From NCBI RefSeq assembly GCF_050529585.1, contig NZ_CP172882.1:2108001-2172000 (forward strand): a stretch of 64,000 nucleotides of DNA, read 5' to 3'. The notes beneath the pieces are model-generated. The model made no database searches. It was not told the origin of the DNA and saw only the letters and a list, made by a program, of their open reading frames with translations. This stretch comes from Enterococcus_D sp050529585 (GTDB lineage: Bacteria > Bacillota > Bacilli > Lactobacillales > Enterococcaceae). Below are positions 56,672 to 64,000 of this stretch, in pieces (the stretch's first letter is position 1; each line of letters opens with the position of its first letter). A program made the position numbers and the translations under genes.

Positions 56672-56755
56672 GTAAATTTTCCACTCCCGTGTTCATAATT
56701 TTTAGTCTTTGAAAAGAAATTAGGAATAATAGCACTTCTCATCGAACAATTACAA

Positions 56756-56784
56756 ATTATATAGGACAATCATTCGCTTTTCAA
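56756..56784 (-). promoter_or_regulatory. Promoter of the NCS2 permease gene
   Basis: Minus strand: TTGAAA (56784-56779), 17-base spacer, TATAAT (56761-56756), giving a leader of about 80 bases. Confidence 0.65.
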
Positions 56785-56937
56785 TAAAAAATGTATAATA
56801 TACACTACAACAGAAGTTAATGTTCGTGTTTTACCCTCATCTATTATGAAAGAAAATATGAAAAACTTTCATACATTGTGAAATATCAGAAATATGTTAC
56901 ACTTAAGCCACTACCATAATAGAATGGAGCGAAACAT

Positions 56938-57741
56938 TTGAAACCAAAAATCATTGCTATCGACCTAGATGGCACCACCTTAAATACTGAATCTCAAATT
57001 TCACCTAGAACAAGGGATGTCTTAGGACGCGCTGTACGTGCTGGACACTATGTTACGATTGCCACAGGACGCCCTTTCCGTATGAGTGATCAATTTTATC
57101 AAGAACTTGAATTAACTACACCTATGGTTAACTTTAATGGTGGGTTGGTTCATAAACCGCGCCAGATTTGGGCACCTGAAACCGAGCATGCGATTTCCAG
57201 AGAAATTGCTTTTGAGCTGATGGCGCAACGTGAGCAGCTAGGTCTATCTTTTGTTGCTGCTGAAAACCGCGAAACCTTTTTTATTGACCGGTTAGATCAT
57301 TTTGACCAACACTTCTTTTCTTATGAAACTGTATCTGAAAAAAATCTCCTTGCCAATTTGACAACTGATCCAACTTCTTTATTGGTCAAAACCCAAAATG
57401 AGTTAGCCGAATCTGTATCATTACGGATTCAAGACCAATTTGATGATGCTGTCGATGTACGCACATGGGGCGGCCCACAAGCTATCTTGGAAATCGTTCC
57501 TAAAGGTGTTCACAAGGCACTGGGTCTTTCTGTGATTGCCAAGTCCATGTCACTAGGTCCTGAAGATATCATTGCTTTTGGAGACGAACACAATGACTTG
57601 GAAATGTTAGACTATGCTGGTTGGGGCGTTGCCATGGCCAATGGTACCCAACAATTGAAATCGATCGCAAACGATGTGACTGATAAAACAAATGGTGAAG
57701 ATGGTTTAGCAGACTACTTGGAAAAATATTTAGCATTATAA
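56938..57741 (+). CDS. Cof-type HAD phosphatase
   Basis: A 267-residue haloacid dehalogenase-superfamily hydrolase of the Cof/YidA type, active on sugar phosphates or related small phosphates. Motif I is AIDLDGTTL, motif II ATGRPF, motif III with the Lys in VPKGVHKALGL, and motif IV FGDEHNDLEML. The cap domain lies at about 85-200. Start is TTG at 56938 with GGAG upstream. The substrate is not predictable. Confidence 0.88.
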   Translation: MKPKIIAIDLDGTTLNTESQISPRTRDVLGRAVRAGHYVTIATGRPFRMSDQFYQELELTTPMVNFNGGLVHKPRQIWAPETEHAISREIAFELMAQREQLGLSFVAAENRETFFIDRLDHFDQHFFSYETVSEKNLLANLTTDPTSLLVKTQNELAESVSLRIQDQFDDAVDVRTWGGPQAILEIVPKGVHKALGLSVIAKSMSLGPEDIIAFGDEHNDLEMLDYAGWGVAMANGTQQLKSIANDVTDKTNGEDGLADYLEKYLAL

Positions 57742-57757
57742 ATAATGATTCATAAAC

Positions 57758-57790
57758 AAAAACGGAGGCTGCGCATCAGCCTCCGTTTTT
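57758..57790. terminator. Bidirectional terminator between the Cof and asnB genes
   Basis: AAAAACGGAGGCT / AGCCTCCGTTTTT with a 7-base loop, T tracts on both strands. Its right end touches the asnB stop codon at 57790. Confidence 0.9.
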
Positions 57791-59688
57791 TATGCAATTA
57801 TTTCATAGATGATTTGCTGTGACTGGGGAATCTCTTGATCAATAAAGAAGACCTTATACCAAGTGAGAAAAGTGAAAATCGTCCAAATTTTTCGTTGCAG
57901 ATTCACTTGATTCTTTCGATGATCATCAAGCATTTGTAAAATTGCGGCTTGATCAAAAAACTCAGCTGCAAAATCAGCTGCAAATAATGTTTTAACTGTA
58001 GTATATCCAGTCTCCTCCTTCAACCATGATTTGATTGGTACAGGAAAACCAAGTTTTTCTCGATTGGCCCATTCTTTGGGTAAATGACGTTTGGCAGCTT
58101 GCCTAAATACATCTTTGGTATTATTCTGATTGATCAAATATTTGGTAGGAATTGTTTGTGCAAGATTCATCATTTCAATATCCAACAATGGTACCCGCAG
58201 TTCCAAAGAACTGGCCATGGATAGCTTGTCTGCCTTTAATAAAATATCTTTTGGCAACCATTGATGTACATCAAGATACTGCATCTTGTTGACTTCATCC
58301 TTCAGCCCTTCTGCTTTTTTATAAAAAGGTGCAACAATTTCAGCAACTGAAGGTGCATCTTGGTATGCTGCTGTTAAAAGTGTGGTTGCTTCTGCTTCTT
58401 CAAAAATCCTTGCTTGACCGATGAAAAACTCTCTTGCTGGGGCAGTCGCTTCAAATAAATGAATGCGGCCATGGAAATTTTTCATTTTTCCGATTTGATG
58501 GCCTAAGCGAAAACGCATTGTTTTGGGTAATTTCTTTAATCCTTGTGCAAATACCCGAATCGCCTTGGAATTTGTATGAAATCCATAAGCAGCATAACCC
58601 GCAAACAATTCATCCGCCCCTTCACCCGACTGAACGACCCGGACTTGTTGCGCTGCCAAGTTTGCTAGGAAGTATAAAGGTACACAGCTAGGATTTGCAT
58701 CTGGCTCATCCAAATGGTATTGAATCAAAGGAAATGCGGCAAAAGACATCTCACCATCAATCACGGCGGCAGTATTCTGTAAATGAAGTTGCTCCGTTAA
58801 TTTTCGTGCTTCAATTGCCTCATTATATGTTTTGTCATCAAAACCGATAGAAAAGGTGTGGGTAGGACGCAATACTGACGCCACATAACTAGAATCAACG
58901 CCACTGGAAAGAAAAGACCCCACTTCAACATCACTGATCGTATGGACATCGATCGAGGCTTGAACCGCTTGGTCGATTTTTTCGACCCATTCATCTTTCG
59001 AAAACAATTGTTTCTTTGTGTAATCGACATCCCAATATTCTTGGATCGTTAACCCTTGCTTATTATAAATAAAATAATGCCCCTCTTGTAAACGATACAC
59101 ACCTTTAAAGAAGGTTTCTCCATTCAATGGGGAATATTGAAAAGTTAAATAGGGTTTTAAAGCCGCTTTATTCAATTCTTTTGTGAAATCTGGATGCGGC
59201 AAAAAACTTTTGATTTCTGAGCCAAACATGAATATATCATTCATTTGGGCAAAGTAATAGGGTTTGATGCCAAAATGGTCTCTGGCACCAAACAATTCTT
59301 GTTTCTGCTGGTCCCAAATTGCAAAAGCAAACATCCCACGAAGTTTTTGCAATACTTCTGTTCCCCATTCTTCATATCCGTGAAGGACCACTTCCGTATC
59401 AGCATGGGTACTAAAGGTATGACCTGCAGCAATCAATTCTTTTCTAAGTGATTGAAAATTGTAAATTTCACCATTGAAGATAATGACTTTACTGTGGTCT
59501 TCATTAAAAATAGGTTGAGAGCCCCCCGCCAAATCAATGATCGACAATCGGCGAAAACCTAACGCTACTTTATCGTCTACAAATTTTCCCGCACTACTTG
59601 GTCCACGATGCACGATACGTGCCATCATTTCCTCAATGATATCCGCTTTTCCGTCTTTTGTATTTACAAATCCAACAATTCCGCACAT
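57790..59688 (-). CDS. asnB: Asparagine synthetase (glutamine-hydrolysing)
   Basis: A 632-residue enzyme that makes asparagine from aspartate, glutamine and ATP. The N-terminal glutaminase domain begins MCGIVGF, with nucleophile Cys2, and includes FNGEIYN and HADTEVVLHGYEEWG. The synthetase domain has the pyrophosphate loop LSSGVDSSYVASV, SGEGADELFAGY and LRVPLLD. Length matches the B. subtilis AsnB type. A single gene on the minus strand. Confidence 0.95.
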   Translation of the reverse strand: MCGIVGFVNTKDGKADIIEEMMARIVHRGPSSAGKFVDDKVALGFRRLSIIDLAGGSQPIFNEDHSKVIIFNGEIYNFQSLRKELIAAGHTFSTHADTEVVLHGYEEWGTEVLQKLRGMFAFAIWDQQKQELFGARDHFGIKPYYFAQMNDIFMFGSEIKSFLPHPDFTKELNKAALKPYLTFQYSPLNGETFFKGVYRLQEGHYFIYNKQGLTIQEYWDVDYTKKQLFSKDEWVEKIDQAVQASIDVHTISDVEVGSFLSSGVDSSYVASVLRPTHTFSIGFDDKTYNEAIEARKLTEQLHLQNTAAVIDGEMSFAAFPLIQYHLDEPDANPSCVPLYFLANLAAQQVRVVQSGEGADELFAGYAAYGFHTNSKAIRVFAQGLKKLPKTMRFRLGHQIGKMKNFHGRIHLFEATAPAREFFIGQARIFEEAEATTLLTAAYQDAPSVAEIVAPFYKKAEGLKDEVNKMQYLDVHQWLPKDILLKADKLSMASSLELRVPLLDIEMMNLAQTIPTKYLINQNNTKDVFRQAAKRHLPKEWANREKLGFPVPIKSWLKEETGYTTVKTLFAADFAAEFFDQAAILQMLDDHRKNQVNLQRKIWTIFTFLTWYKVFFIDQEIPQSQQIIYEIIA

Positions 59689-59995
59689 AGTATCACGTCC
59701 ATTTTATTTTACATTTTCATTACAGTTACATTACATTTGTGACCAATATAGCATACAAAAACCGAGAGGGAAATTACTTTTTATTAAAATCTGGCAATCA
59801 TTACATGAGGGGAAAAAATAAAAAACTTGCGAAAAGCGTTCAAATCAACCTTTTGCTTTTTATCATTCATCTAACCTTACAAAATTGTTAGCTTGTAAGA
59901 GAGGATAAACAGGTCATTTCTTAAGAAATTGTTTATCAGCGTCAAAGTGATTGAGTTTTTGTTGGACTAAAACAGAGAAAGGTGTTATTCTAATC
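59689..59995. other. Upstream region of asnB and of the micro-ORF unit
   Basis: About 300 bases holding the asnB promoter (not resolved) and, toward the right, two plus-strand hairpins. One is CTTACAA/TTGTAAG (59875-59881 with 59892-59898). The other is larger: GATAAACA/TGTTTATC (59903-59910 with 59929-59936), enclosing ATTTC/GAAAT with a TTAA loop and a GGTC bulge. TTGGAC and TATTCT (about 59964 and 59986) form a weak promoter. Confidence 0.45.
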
Positions 59996-60043
59996 ATGGA
60001 ATTTCGTTATCAACTAACCGTTGCCTTTCGTCTCAACGATTAA
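59996..60043 (+). CDS. 15-residue micro-ORF
   Basis: MEFRYQLTVAFRLND, preceded by AAAGGTG eleven bases away. It lies 16 bases upstream of the 49-residue ORF and resembles the start of that protein (MQYRVTLDTKLNL). It could be a leader peptide or the remnant of a duplication; it could also be untranslated, as the likely transcription start is very close. Confidence 0.35.
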   Translation: MEFRYQLTVAFRLND

Positions 60044-60059
60044 GAAAGGAGAATGACAA

Positions 60060-60209
60060 ATGACATTCTATAACACAGATATGCAATATCGCGTCACACT
60101 TGATACGAAGTTGAATCTATTTATTGTCTTTGACAAGAAAAATGCGAATCACTTTGCTACAGGTGTTACGATCGAACAAGCTGTACAAGAATTGAATAAA
60201 ACTGCATAA
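60060..60209 (+). CDS. 49-residue hypothetical protein
   Basis: A short ORF with a strong AAAGGAG eight bases before the ATG. It encodes MTFYNTDMQYRVTLDTKLN and continues to EQAVQELNKTA. It is soluble, with no signal peptide, and predicted as a strand pair followed by a helix. I do not recognise a family. Codons look natural and the stop is followed by another ribosome binding site and then a terminator, so it is probably a real small gene. Confidence 0.55.
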   Translation: MTFYNTDMQYRVTLDTKLNLFIVFDKKNANHFATGVTIEQAVQELNKTA

Positions 60210-60222
60210 GGAGTTCATCCAA

Positions 60223-60246
60223 ATGAAGGAAAACGATTCGTACTAA
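60223..60246 (+). CDS. 7-residue micro-ORF
   Basis: MKENDSY, with AAGGAG nine bases ahead that overlaps the preceding stop region. The stop codon runs into the terminator stem. Translation is unproven. Confidence 0.25.
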   Translation: MKENDSY

Positions 60247-60284
60247 AAGCACCTCGCTAAAACTGATTAGCAGGTGCTTTTTTG
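60246..60284 (+). terminator. Terminator of the micro-ORF unit
   Basis: AAAGCACCT-c-GCTAA / TTAGC-a-GGTGCTTT with a 6-base loop, followed by TTTTT. Confidence 0.85.
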
Positions 60285-60304
60285 TGTTCTATTGGGGTGT
60301 AGAT

Positions 60305-60496
60305 TTAATCCTTATTCAAACCTTGATCTTTGGCTTCTGTTGCAGCATCACCCGAAGTCTTATCTTTCTTCTGCCCAGTCTGGGCTTCTTCTAGATGCAT
60401 GGTCGCATCCACGGATTCTGCTTTAAGAAACACATTCAAGCCCTTTACTGCCGTTTTGGTCACCCGCATGATGTAATCTTTCTCGTATTCCGCCAT
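60305..60496 (-). CDS. Small hypothetical protein
   Basis: A 63-residue protein starting MAEYEKDYIMRVTKTAVKGL, then a Lys/Asp/Ala-rich hydrophilic tail. The YEKDYIMR opening is reminiscent of the N-terminus of DUF6483-type proteins, but the rest is much shorter, so this may be a truncated relative. The ATG at 60496 has AAAGGAG eight bases ahead; the ORF continues 11 codons upstream without support. A palindrome at 60531-60548 lies near its likely transcription start. Confidence 0.5.
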   Translation of the reverse strand: MAEYEKDYIMRVTKTAVKGLNVFLKAESVDATMHLEEAQTGQKKDKTSGDAATEAKDQGLNKD

Positions 60497-60530
60497 CGGC
60501 CACTCTCCTTTCTCCAAACATCCCGTCAAT

Positions 60531-60548
60531 ATGGCGTTATAACGCTAT
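60531..60548. promoter_or_regulatory. Palindrome upstream of the small hypothetical gene
   Basis: ATgGCGTTATAACGCtAT contains the perfect 12-base palindrome GCGTTATAACGC (60534-60545). A TAGAAT -10-like box (minus strand, 60561-60556) sits just upstream, so the dyad would lie at the transcription start, the usual place for a repressor site. Confidence 0.4.
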
Positions 60549-60590
60549 GTACAGATTCTACCATACATGATCAAGACTAGATAACACAAT

Positions 60591-60656
60591 GGAACGTGAT
60601 TCAGCCAGTCACTACCTGTTTTAAAGACAGGATGCCTTCTAACTAAACCACGTTCA
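60591..60656 (-). other. tRNA-like folded element
   Basis: Minus strand: a 7-bp closing stem GAACGTG/CACGTTC (60655-60649 with 60598-60592) surrounds a perfect 5-bp anticodon-like stem CCTGT/ACAGG with a 7-base loop CTTTAAA. A D-arm-like TTTAGTTAGAAGGC lies on the 5' side. If read as a tRNA the anticodon would be TTA, matching the ochre stop codon. The T-arm half is about six bases too short and has no TTCRANY loop, so this is not a normal tRNA. No T run follows, so it is not a standard terminator either. Confidence 0.4.
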
Positions 60657-60661
60657 CTTCT

Positions 60662-60979
60662 TCATGCTGTTTTTTTATGCTTTTGCCACCAGACCCTGAT
60701 TGCTATAATCAGCAACAGACCACCCAATCGTCCATAAAAATGATTCATCTGCTCCCCTAATTTAGGCATTGTCCCATCAATCTCAGGTTCTTCACTCGCC
60801 GGTGGCAGGGGTGATTCTGGTAATTCTGTATCTGGTGGTACCGGCGGGTCTTTTTCAGCGTTTGTTTCCGAGATACTGATTCGTCCCTCAACGGAAATTT
60901 GATGTGCAAAGCCGATCGGGGAGAAACCTAGCAAAAAAATGAAGCTAGCCAACAAGAAATAACCCCTATATGATTTCAC
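60662..60979 (-). CDS. Small surface protein with a degenerate sortase motif
   Basis: A 105-residue exported protein. Signal peptide at 1-25 (FLLASFIFLLGFSPIGFA); a Pro/Glu-rich stalk at about 43-68; MPKLGE at 71-76 in the position of an LPXTG motif; a membrane helix at about 85-98; and a basic tail (QKHKK). This is the build of the short LPXTG proteins that accompany surface-protein clusters in enterococci, but the threonine of LPXTG is replaced by leucine, so it may be membrane-held only. Start is GTG behind GAGGTGA. It is last in the right-end surface locus. Confidence 0.62.
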   Translation of the reverse strand: MKSYRGYFLLASFIFLLGFSPIGFAHQISVEGRISISETNAEKDPPVPPDTELPESPLPPASEEPEIDGTMPKLGEQMNHFYGRLGGLLLIIAIRVWWQKHKKTA

Positions 60980-61086
60980 AAATGAATCACCTCACTTCGA
61001 TGTCGTACGTATCGGCAAAAATCCAGCCACATATTCCTCTTTTATCCACGCTGTTTGCTTGTACTGTTGAGTTTACCTGATTGATC

Positions 61087-61656
61087 TTATAATAGATCAA
61101 AATGCAGTTTCATGGTATAACGCGGAGACAATTCAGTCGTAGTAAGGTTTGTCGTATACTCGCCAGAAAAACCAAAATACCATTCATCTTCTGCATCGAA
61201 TAAGGCTGGATATGGATTGGTATTCACGTAACCTTCGCTAAGATTTTGATTGCCTAATGACAAAGCACCTGTTAAGAATAATTCTAAATCTGGTGCAACG
61301 ATTGCCGCATCACTTGATGATACTTGATTAAATTCAGTCATCGTAACGTGATACTGCGCTAGACTACTCTGATTCACTATACGATTTGGGTTAGCTACAT
61401 TTCCTCCTACTGGCCGATTCCAAACCTCAAAAACATTGGGTCCTGTTTGCCCTTCTTCGGTGACAAACCAACTAACAGAAGCTGGTACCGTAATATTATA
61501 ATCTGTGTCATTGTGGTAGATTGCGCCATTGACTGGAATTTCACGGTTTGCTGTACCTGGTTCATCTTGTCTTGCCTGTGTCTCTTCTGCTGAAACAGGG
61601 ATCGCAATCGCTAGAACTGCAAATAAAATACTTGATATACCGATAATTTTTTTCAT
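61087..61656 (-). CDS. Secreted protein sharing a C-terminal domain with the large adhesin
   Basis: A 189-residue protein with a signal peptide (about 1-23, ending PVSA). The mature part contains NITVPASVSWFVTEEG and ends YFGFSGEYTTNLTTTELSPR followed by a final beta strand. The same pattern (VVVPTKMDFHVNE, later LGGEYFGNLTTAGKEP) ends the large beta-helix protein of this locus, so the domain is likely shared. No WxL motif or LPXTG is present. AGAGGAGAT precedes the ATG. Probably an extracellular partner or subunit; function unknown. Confidence 0.6.
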   Translation of the reverse strand: MKKIIGISSILFAVLAIAIPVSAEETQARQDEPGTANREIPVNGAIYHNDTDYNITVPASVSWFVTEEGQTGPNVFEVWNRPVGGNVANPNRIVNQSSLAQYHVTMTEFNQVSSSDAAIVAPDLELFLTGALSLGNQNLSEGYVNTNPYPALFDAEDEWYFGFSGEYTTNLTTTELSPRYTMKLHFDLL

Positions 61657-61674
61657 TTTGATAATCTCCTCTTT

Positions 61675-62196
61675 TTAGTTTTCTATAATGATGACCAGAC
61701 TGAAAGTATATTGATTGAACTGCTGATCTTGTTCATTGGGATCAAATAACGTGACGGTTGCCACTGCCTCATGCTCTCCTTGATGAAGATTTCTCATTAA
61801 TTTGTCTTCACCGACAAAATGGTCTGGTGGTATGACACCTGATTGATAGATGATTTCATCGGTTTCTGCCAGACGTATGTCCGCTTCCAAATAGAGAATG
61901 TTTGTTGCCGGATTGACAATATTTAAATCACCAACACTTGCACCATCAGCAAAAGTTGGACGTGCATTCAATTGAATCGACACTTGCTCTGTACCATTAG
62001 ATCCAGGCTCATCGCGATTTTTTGACGGTACACCTTGTTGGACCCCCGCGCCAATAATAATGCGCGAATCATCTTTAGATCCAAACACCCCACAGCGATA
62101 CAAGCCAAACAACACCAACAACAAAAGCAAAAACAAGAGTAGCCATTTACGTTTCTTTTCTTTGGTACGTGTACTTCTTGGATTGTTTTCTTTCAC
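61675..62196 (-). CDS. Membrane-anchored extracellular protein
   Basis: A 173-residue protein with a very basic N-terminus (RTKEKKRKW), one membrane helix at about 18-36, then an external beta-rich domain with NPATNILYLEADIRLAETDE, IIYQSGVIPPDHFV and NLHQGEHEAVATVTLFDPNE. This domain type occurs in small secreted proteins encoded with Firmicutes surface adhesins. GTG start at 62196 behind AGAGGAGA. It sits 15 bases after the adhesin and 18 before the secreted protein, in one operon. Confidence 0.6.
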   Translation of the reverse strand: MKENNPRSTRTKEKKRKWLLLFLLLLLVLFGLYRCGVFGSKDDSRIIIGAGVQQGVPSKNRDEPGSNGTEQVSIQLNARPTFADGASVGDLNIVNPATNILYLEADIRLAETDEIIYQSGVIPPDHFVGEDKLMRNLHQGEHEAVATVTLFDPNEQDQQFNQYTFSLVIIIEN

Positions 62197-62211
62197 GCAG
62201 CAGTCTCCTCT

Positions 62212-64000
62212 CTAATCGATCAGTACAGTGAATGTAAAGCTGAAAACAAGGGTTGGTTCTTTCCCAGCAGTTGTCAAATTTCCAAAATATTCTCCGCCTA
62301 ACGTAAAACGACCAATCGATGATGCGGGACTCTCATGCGCCACGTGCTGACCATCTAAAATACCTAGTGACGTCTCCGGAGTAGATGCATTGACACCAAT
62401 GATCGATTCAGTAAAGCGATTATTCGGCAAGTTAGTTGAATGCAGCAAGTCTAAACGAATAGGATTCTTTGAATCTGTTGGATCAGCAGTTGCATCTAAG
62501 AAAGTCAGCCCCGCATTTTCTGTTTCCTTGACTTCTTTAAGGGAGACTTCGACCGGATAATCAGAGTGGTTTTGCATCTCATATTGCCCATTGTTCTGAT
62601 TACTCGTTCCAGCAGCAATCATCCCGTTGGTTTGTTCATTTACATGAAAATCCATTTTTGTTGGAACAACAACATGAATATTTGTAGTACTTAGATAAGC
62701 AAAATAAATCACAGCATCTCCCCAAGGGTCATTGGCAGGCCAATCCATCAAGGTTGCTGTCAATCCATCGCCTCTCGTTGCAGATTCAAATGTAGTTAAG
62801 TCTGATCCCCAACGAAATTGCCAAGGCGTATAGCTGTGGATCTGGGGAAATTCACGTGTAAATATTGCTTCACTGATCCGTCGAACAACTTCTGTAGCAG
62901 GGTGATCTTCTATTTCAGCTCCGGCACTCGTTACATGATAAAGGGTAATGCGGTAAGTACTTGTACTGATATCCAAATTATTGATCGGATGCCCATCGGT
63001 TGTTGTACCCGCAGCTTGAATATTTGGATAACGTGCAGTTCCTTCATTTGCAGCTAATTGGAAAAGGCCATTAGACGCATGATTGTTACTGAACTGAACA
63101 TTTGAACCAACTGTCAAGCGGGTATACTGATTGTCTTCTGTATAAATTGCGCCACCATCGCCGCCGCCAACTCCTCTAGCAGCTGCATTACTATGAAATC
63201 TTCCATTTGTAATACGAAGACTAGCACTTGCTTGGGCACTCATGGCAATTGCACCACCATGAGCCGCCGAATTTCCATCAAAGGTTCCGTTCAACATGGT
63301 GCATCGTCCATGAAGGTAGAGACCACCGCCACGCTCACTCACCCAATTTCCTGTTATGTTGCCATTATTTAGTGTCAAGTGCCCGCTCGATAAGACATAT
63401 ATGCCCCCGCCATACCGAGTGTGATTTCCCGAAATCACGCCTCCATCAAGATCAAATTGCCCCCCAACATACACACCGCCACCATCTCCATGTTCAAACA
63501 CATTTCCATTTTGTGTGCCAGCTTTATTTGCGGAAACTTCTCCACCTGTCATTGTTAGATCTCCGAAAACATGAATGCCGCCACCTGTCTCTTTGGCTTC
63601 ATTCATATGAATCAAACCGTCGTCCATTGTCATTGTTCCTTCAGTACGTATATAGATTCCCGCCCCATTAGCGGATGTATTTTCACCAATGGTTGCTCCT
63701 TCCATCGCAAGAGAGCCTCGATGGACATGGATACCGCCACCGCTGACTGGACTGCTGTTCTTTTCAATCAAACCACCCTTTAAGGTAAAAGATTTATTGT
63801 TTTGACCATTGAACATCACACCACCACCAACTTCTCCTGCAGCATGATTGTTAGCAATCGTTCCCCCAGACATGAAGATATTTCCCCAAGAATAAATACC
63901 GCCACCATTTGCCGTAGCATGATTTCCCATTACATTTCCACCCGAAAAATTCAACTGTGCTGAGGTGACTAAATAGATCCCCCCACCATTTCCACCATGA
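62212..64000 (-). CDS. Large beta-helix surface adhesin (5' part outside window)
   Basis: At least 595 codons, open to the right edge. From the edge to about 63070 the protein is a run of short repeats of the form NGGGIYxxG.. and GGxIxxN.A, the pattern of a right-handed parallel beta-helix (pectate-lyase-like adhesive domain). After it comes a linker domain and a C-terminal domain with HVVVPTKMDFHVNE and LGGEYFGNLTTAGKEP. There is no C-terminal sortase motif or membrane helix, so anchoring must come from the missing N-terminus or from partner proteins. Likely a cell-surface or matrix-binding protein. Confidence 0.75.
   Translation of the reverse strand, partial: HGGNGGGIYLVTSAQLNFSGGNVMGNHATANGGGIYSWGNIFMSGGTIANNHAAGEVGGGVMFNGQNNKSFTLKGGLIEKNSSPVSGGGIHVHRGSLAMEGATIGENTSANGAGIYIRTEGTMTMDDGLIHMNEAKETGGGIHVFGDLTMTGGEVSANKAGTQNGNVFEHGDGGGVYVGGQFDLDGGVISGNHTRYGGGIYVLSSGHLTLNNGNITGNWVSERGGGLYLHGRCTMLNGTFDGNSAAHGGAIAMSAQASASLRITNGRFHSNAAARGVGGGDGGAIYTEDNQYTRLTVGSNVQFSNNHASNGLFQLAANEGTARYPNIQAAGTTTDGHPINNLDISTSTYRITLYHVTSAGAEIEDHPATEVVRRISEAIFTREFPQIHSYTPWQFRWGSDLTTFESATRGDGLTATLMDWPANDPWGDAVIYFAYLSTTNIHVVVPTKMDFHVNEQTNGMIAAGTSNQNNGQYEMQNHSDYPVEVSLKEVKETENAGLTFLDATADPTDSKNPIRLDLLHSTNLPNNRFTESIIGVNASTPETSLGILDGQHVAHESPASSIGRFTLGGEYFGNLTTAGKEPTLVFSFTFTVLID

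Noticed and set aside
56672..56937. Purine riboswitch or PurR boxes upstream of the purine permease
   Set aside because: No guanine/adenine aptamer core is present. CGAACAAT (56743) and TTCG-containing stretches (56772, 56821) resemble PurR half-sites but miss two or more consensus positions each.
62818..63900. Repetitive GC-richer stretch at the right end as a CRISPR or tandem repeat array
   Set aside because: The repeats are irregular in length and follow the GGGIY beta-helix periodicity of the encoded protein; there are no constant direct repeats with unique spacers.

Overview
The window comes from the chromosome of an enterococcus. The 16S V1 hairpin (about 41581-41640), as I recall it, matches the Enterococcus gallinarum / E. 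casseliflavus group and not E. faecalis or E. faecium. Gene content agrees: a fused MvaE with a divergent MvaS, an E. hirae-type V-ATPase operon, MapZ, CsrRS, and dnaE-pfkA-pyk. The two species cannot be separated by eye. I see no insertion sequence, prophage or CRISPR array.

Layout, left to right. 1-14.9 kb is mostly minus-strand housekeeping: scpB/scpA, xerD, fur (behind PerR-type boxes), cvfB, azlCD, mapZ, rpoD-dnaG, a lysozyme-like gene, a stand-alone tuf, then yxeA-like, ndpA-like and aldo/keto reductase genes. 15-19.6 kb holds the mevalonate genes mvaE and mvaS, divergently arranged. A branched two-way terminator separates mvaE from an unknown gene. 19.7-22.8 kb is a three-gene ABC importer of the TrpXYZ type behind what looks like a complete leader-peptide attenuator. 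Its parts are a consensus promoter, a 19-residue peptide ending in a Phe/Tyr cluster, mutually exclusive hairpins and a strong terminator. 22.8-31.4 kb is a nine-gene V-ATPase operon (ntpFIKECGABD) whose rotor subunit keeps all five Na+ ligands.

31.8-35.5 kb holds an isolated arginine deiminase gene and a GH42 beta-galactosidase with a catabolite-repression site over its -35 box. 35.5-41.7 kb is an rRNA operon read leftwards (16S, tRNA-Ala, 23S, 5S, then twelve tRNAs) from three tandem promoters at 41857-42076. 42.3-59.7 kb returns to core genes: csrRS, gnd, yceD-rpmF, dnaE/pfkA/pyk, an efflux pump, a purine permease, a Cof phosphatase and asnB.

The right end (59.8-64 kb) is accessory. It has a structured leader with micro-ORFs, a tRNA-like fold, and a cell-surface locus running off the edge: a large beta-helix adhesin, a membrane-anchored protein, a small secreted protein that shares a C-terminal domain with the adhesin, and a short protein with a degenerate sortase motif. 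The most promising unexplained items are the Phe/Tyr attenuator and this right-end cluster.
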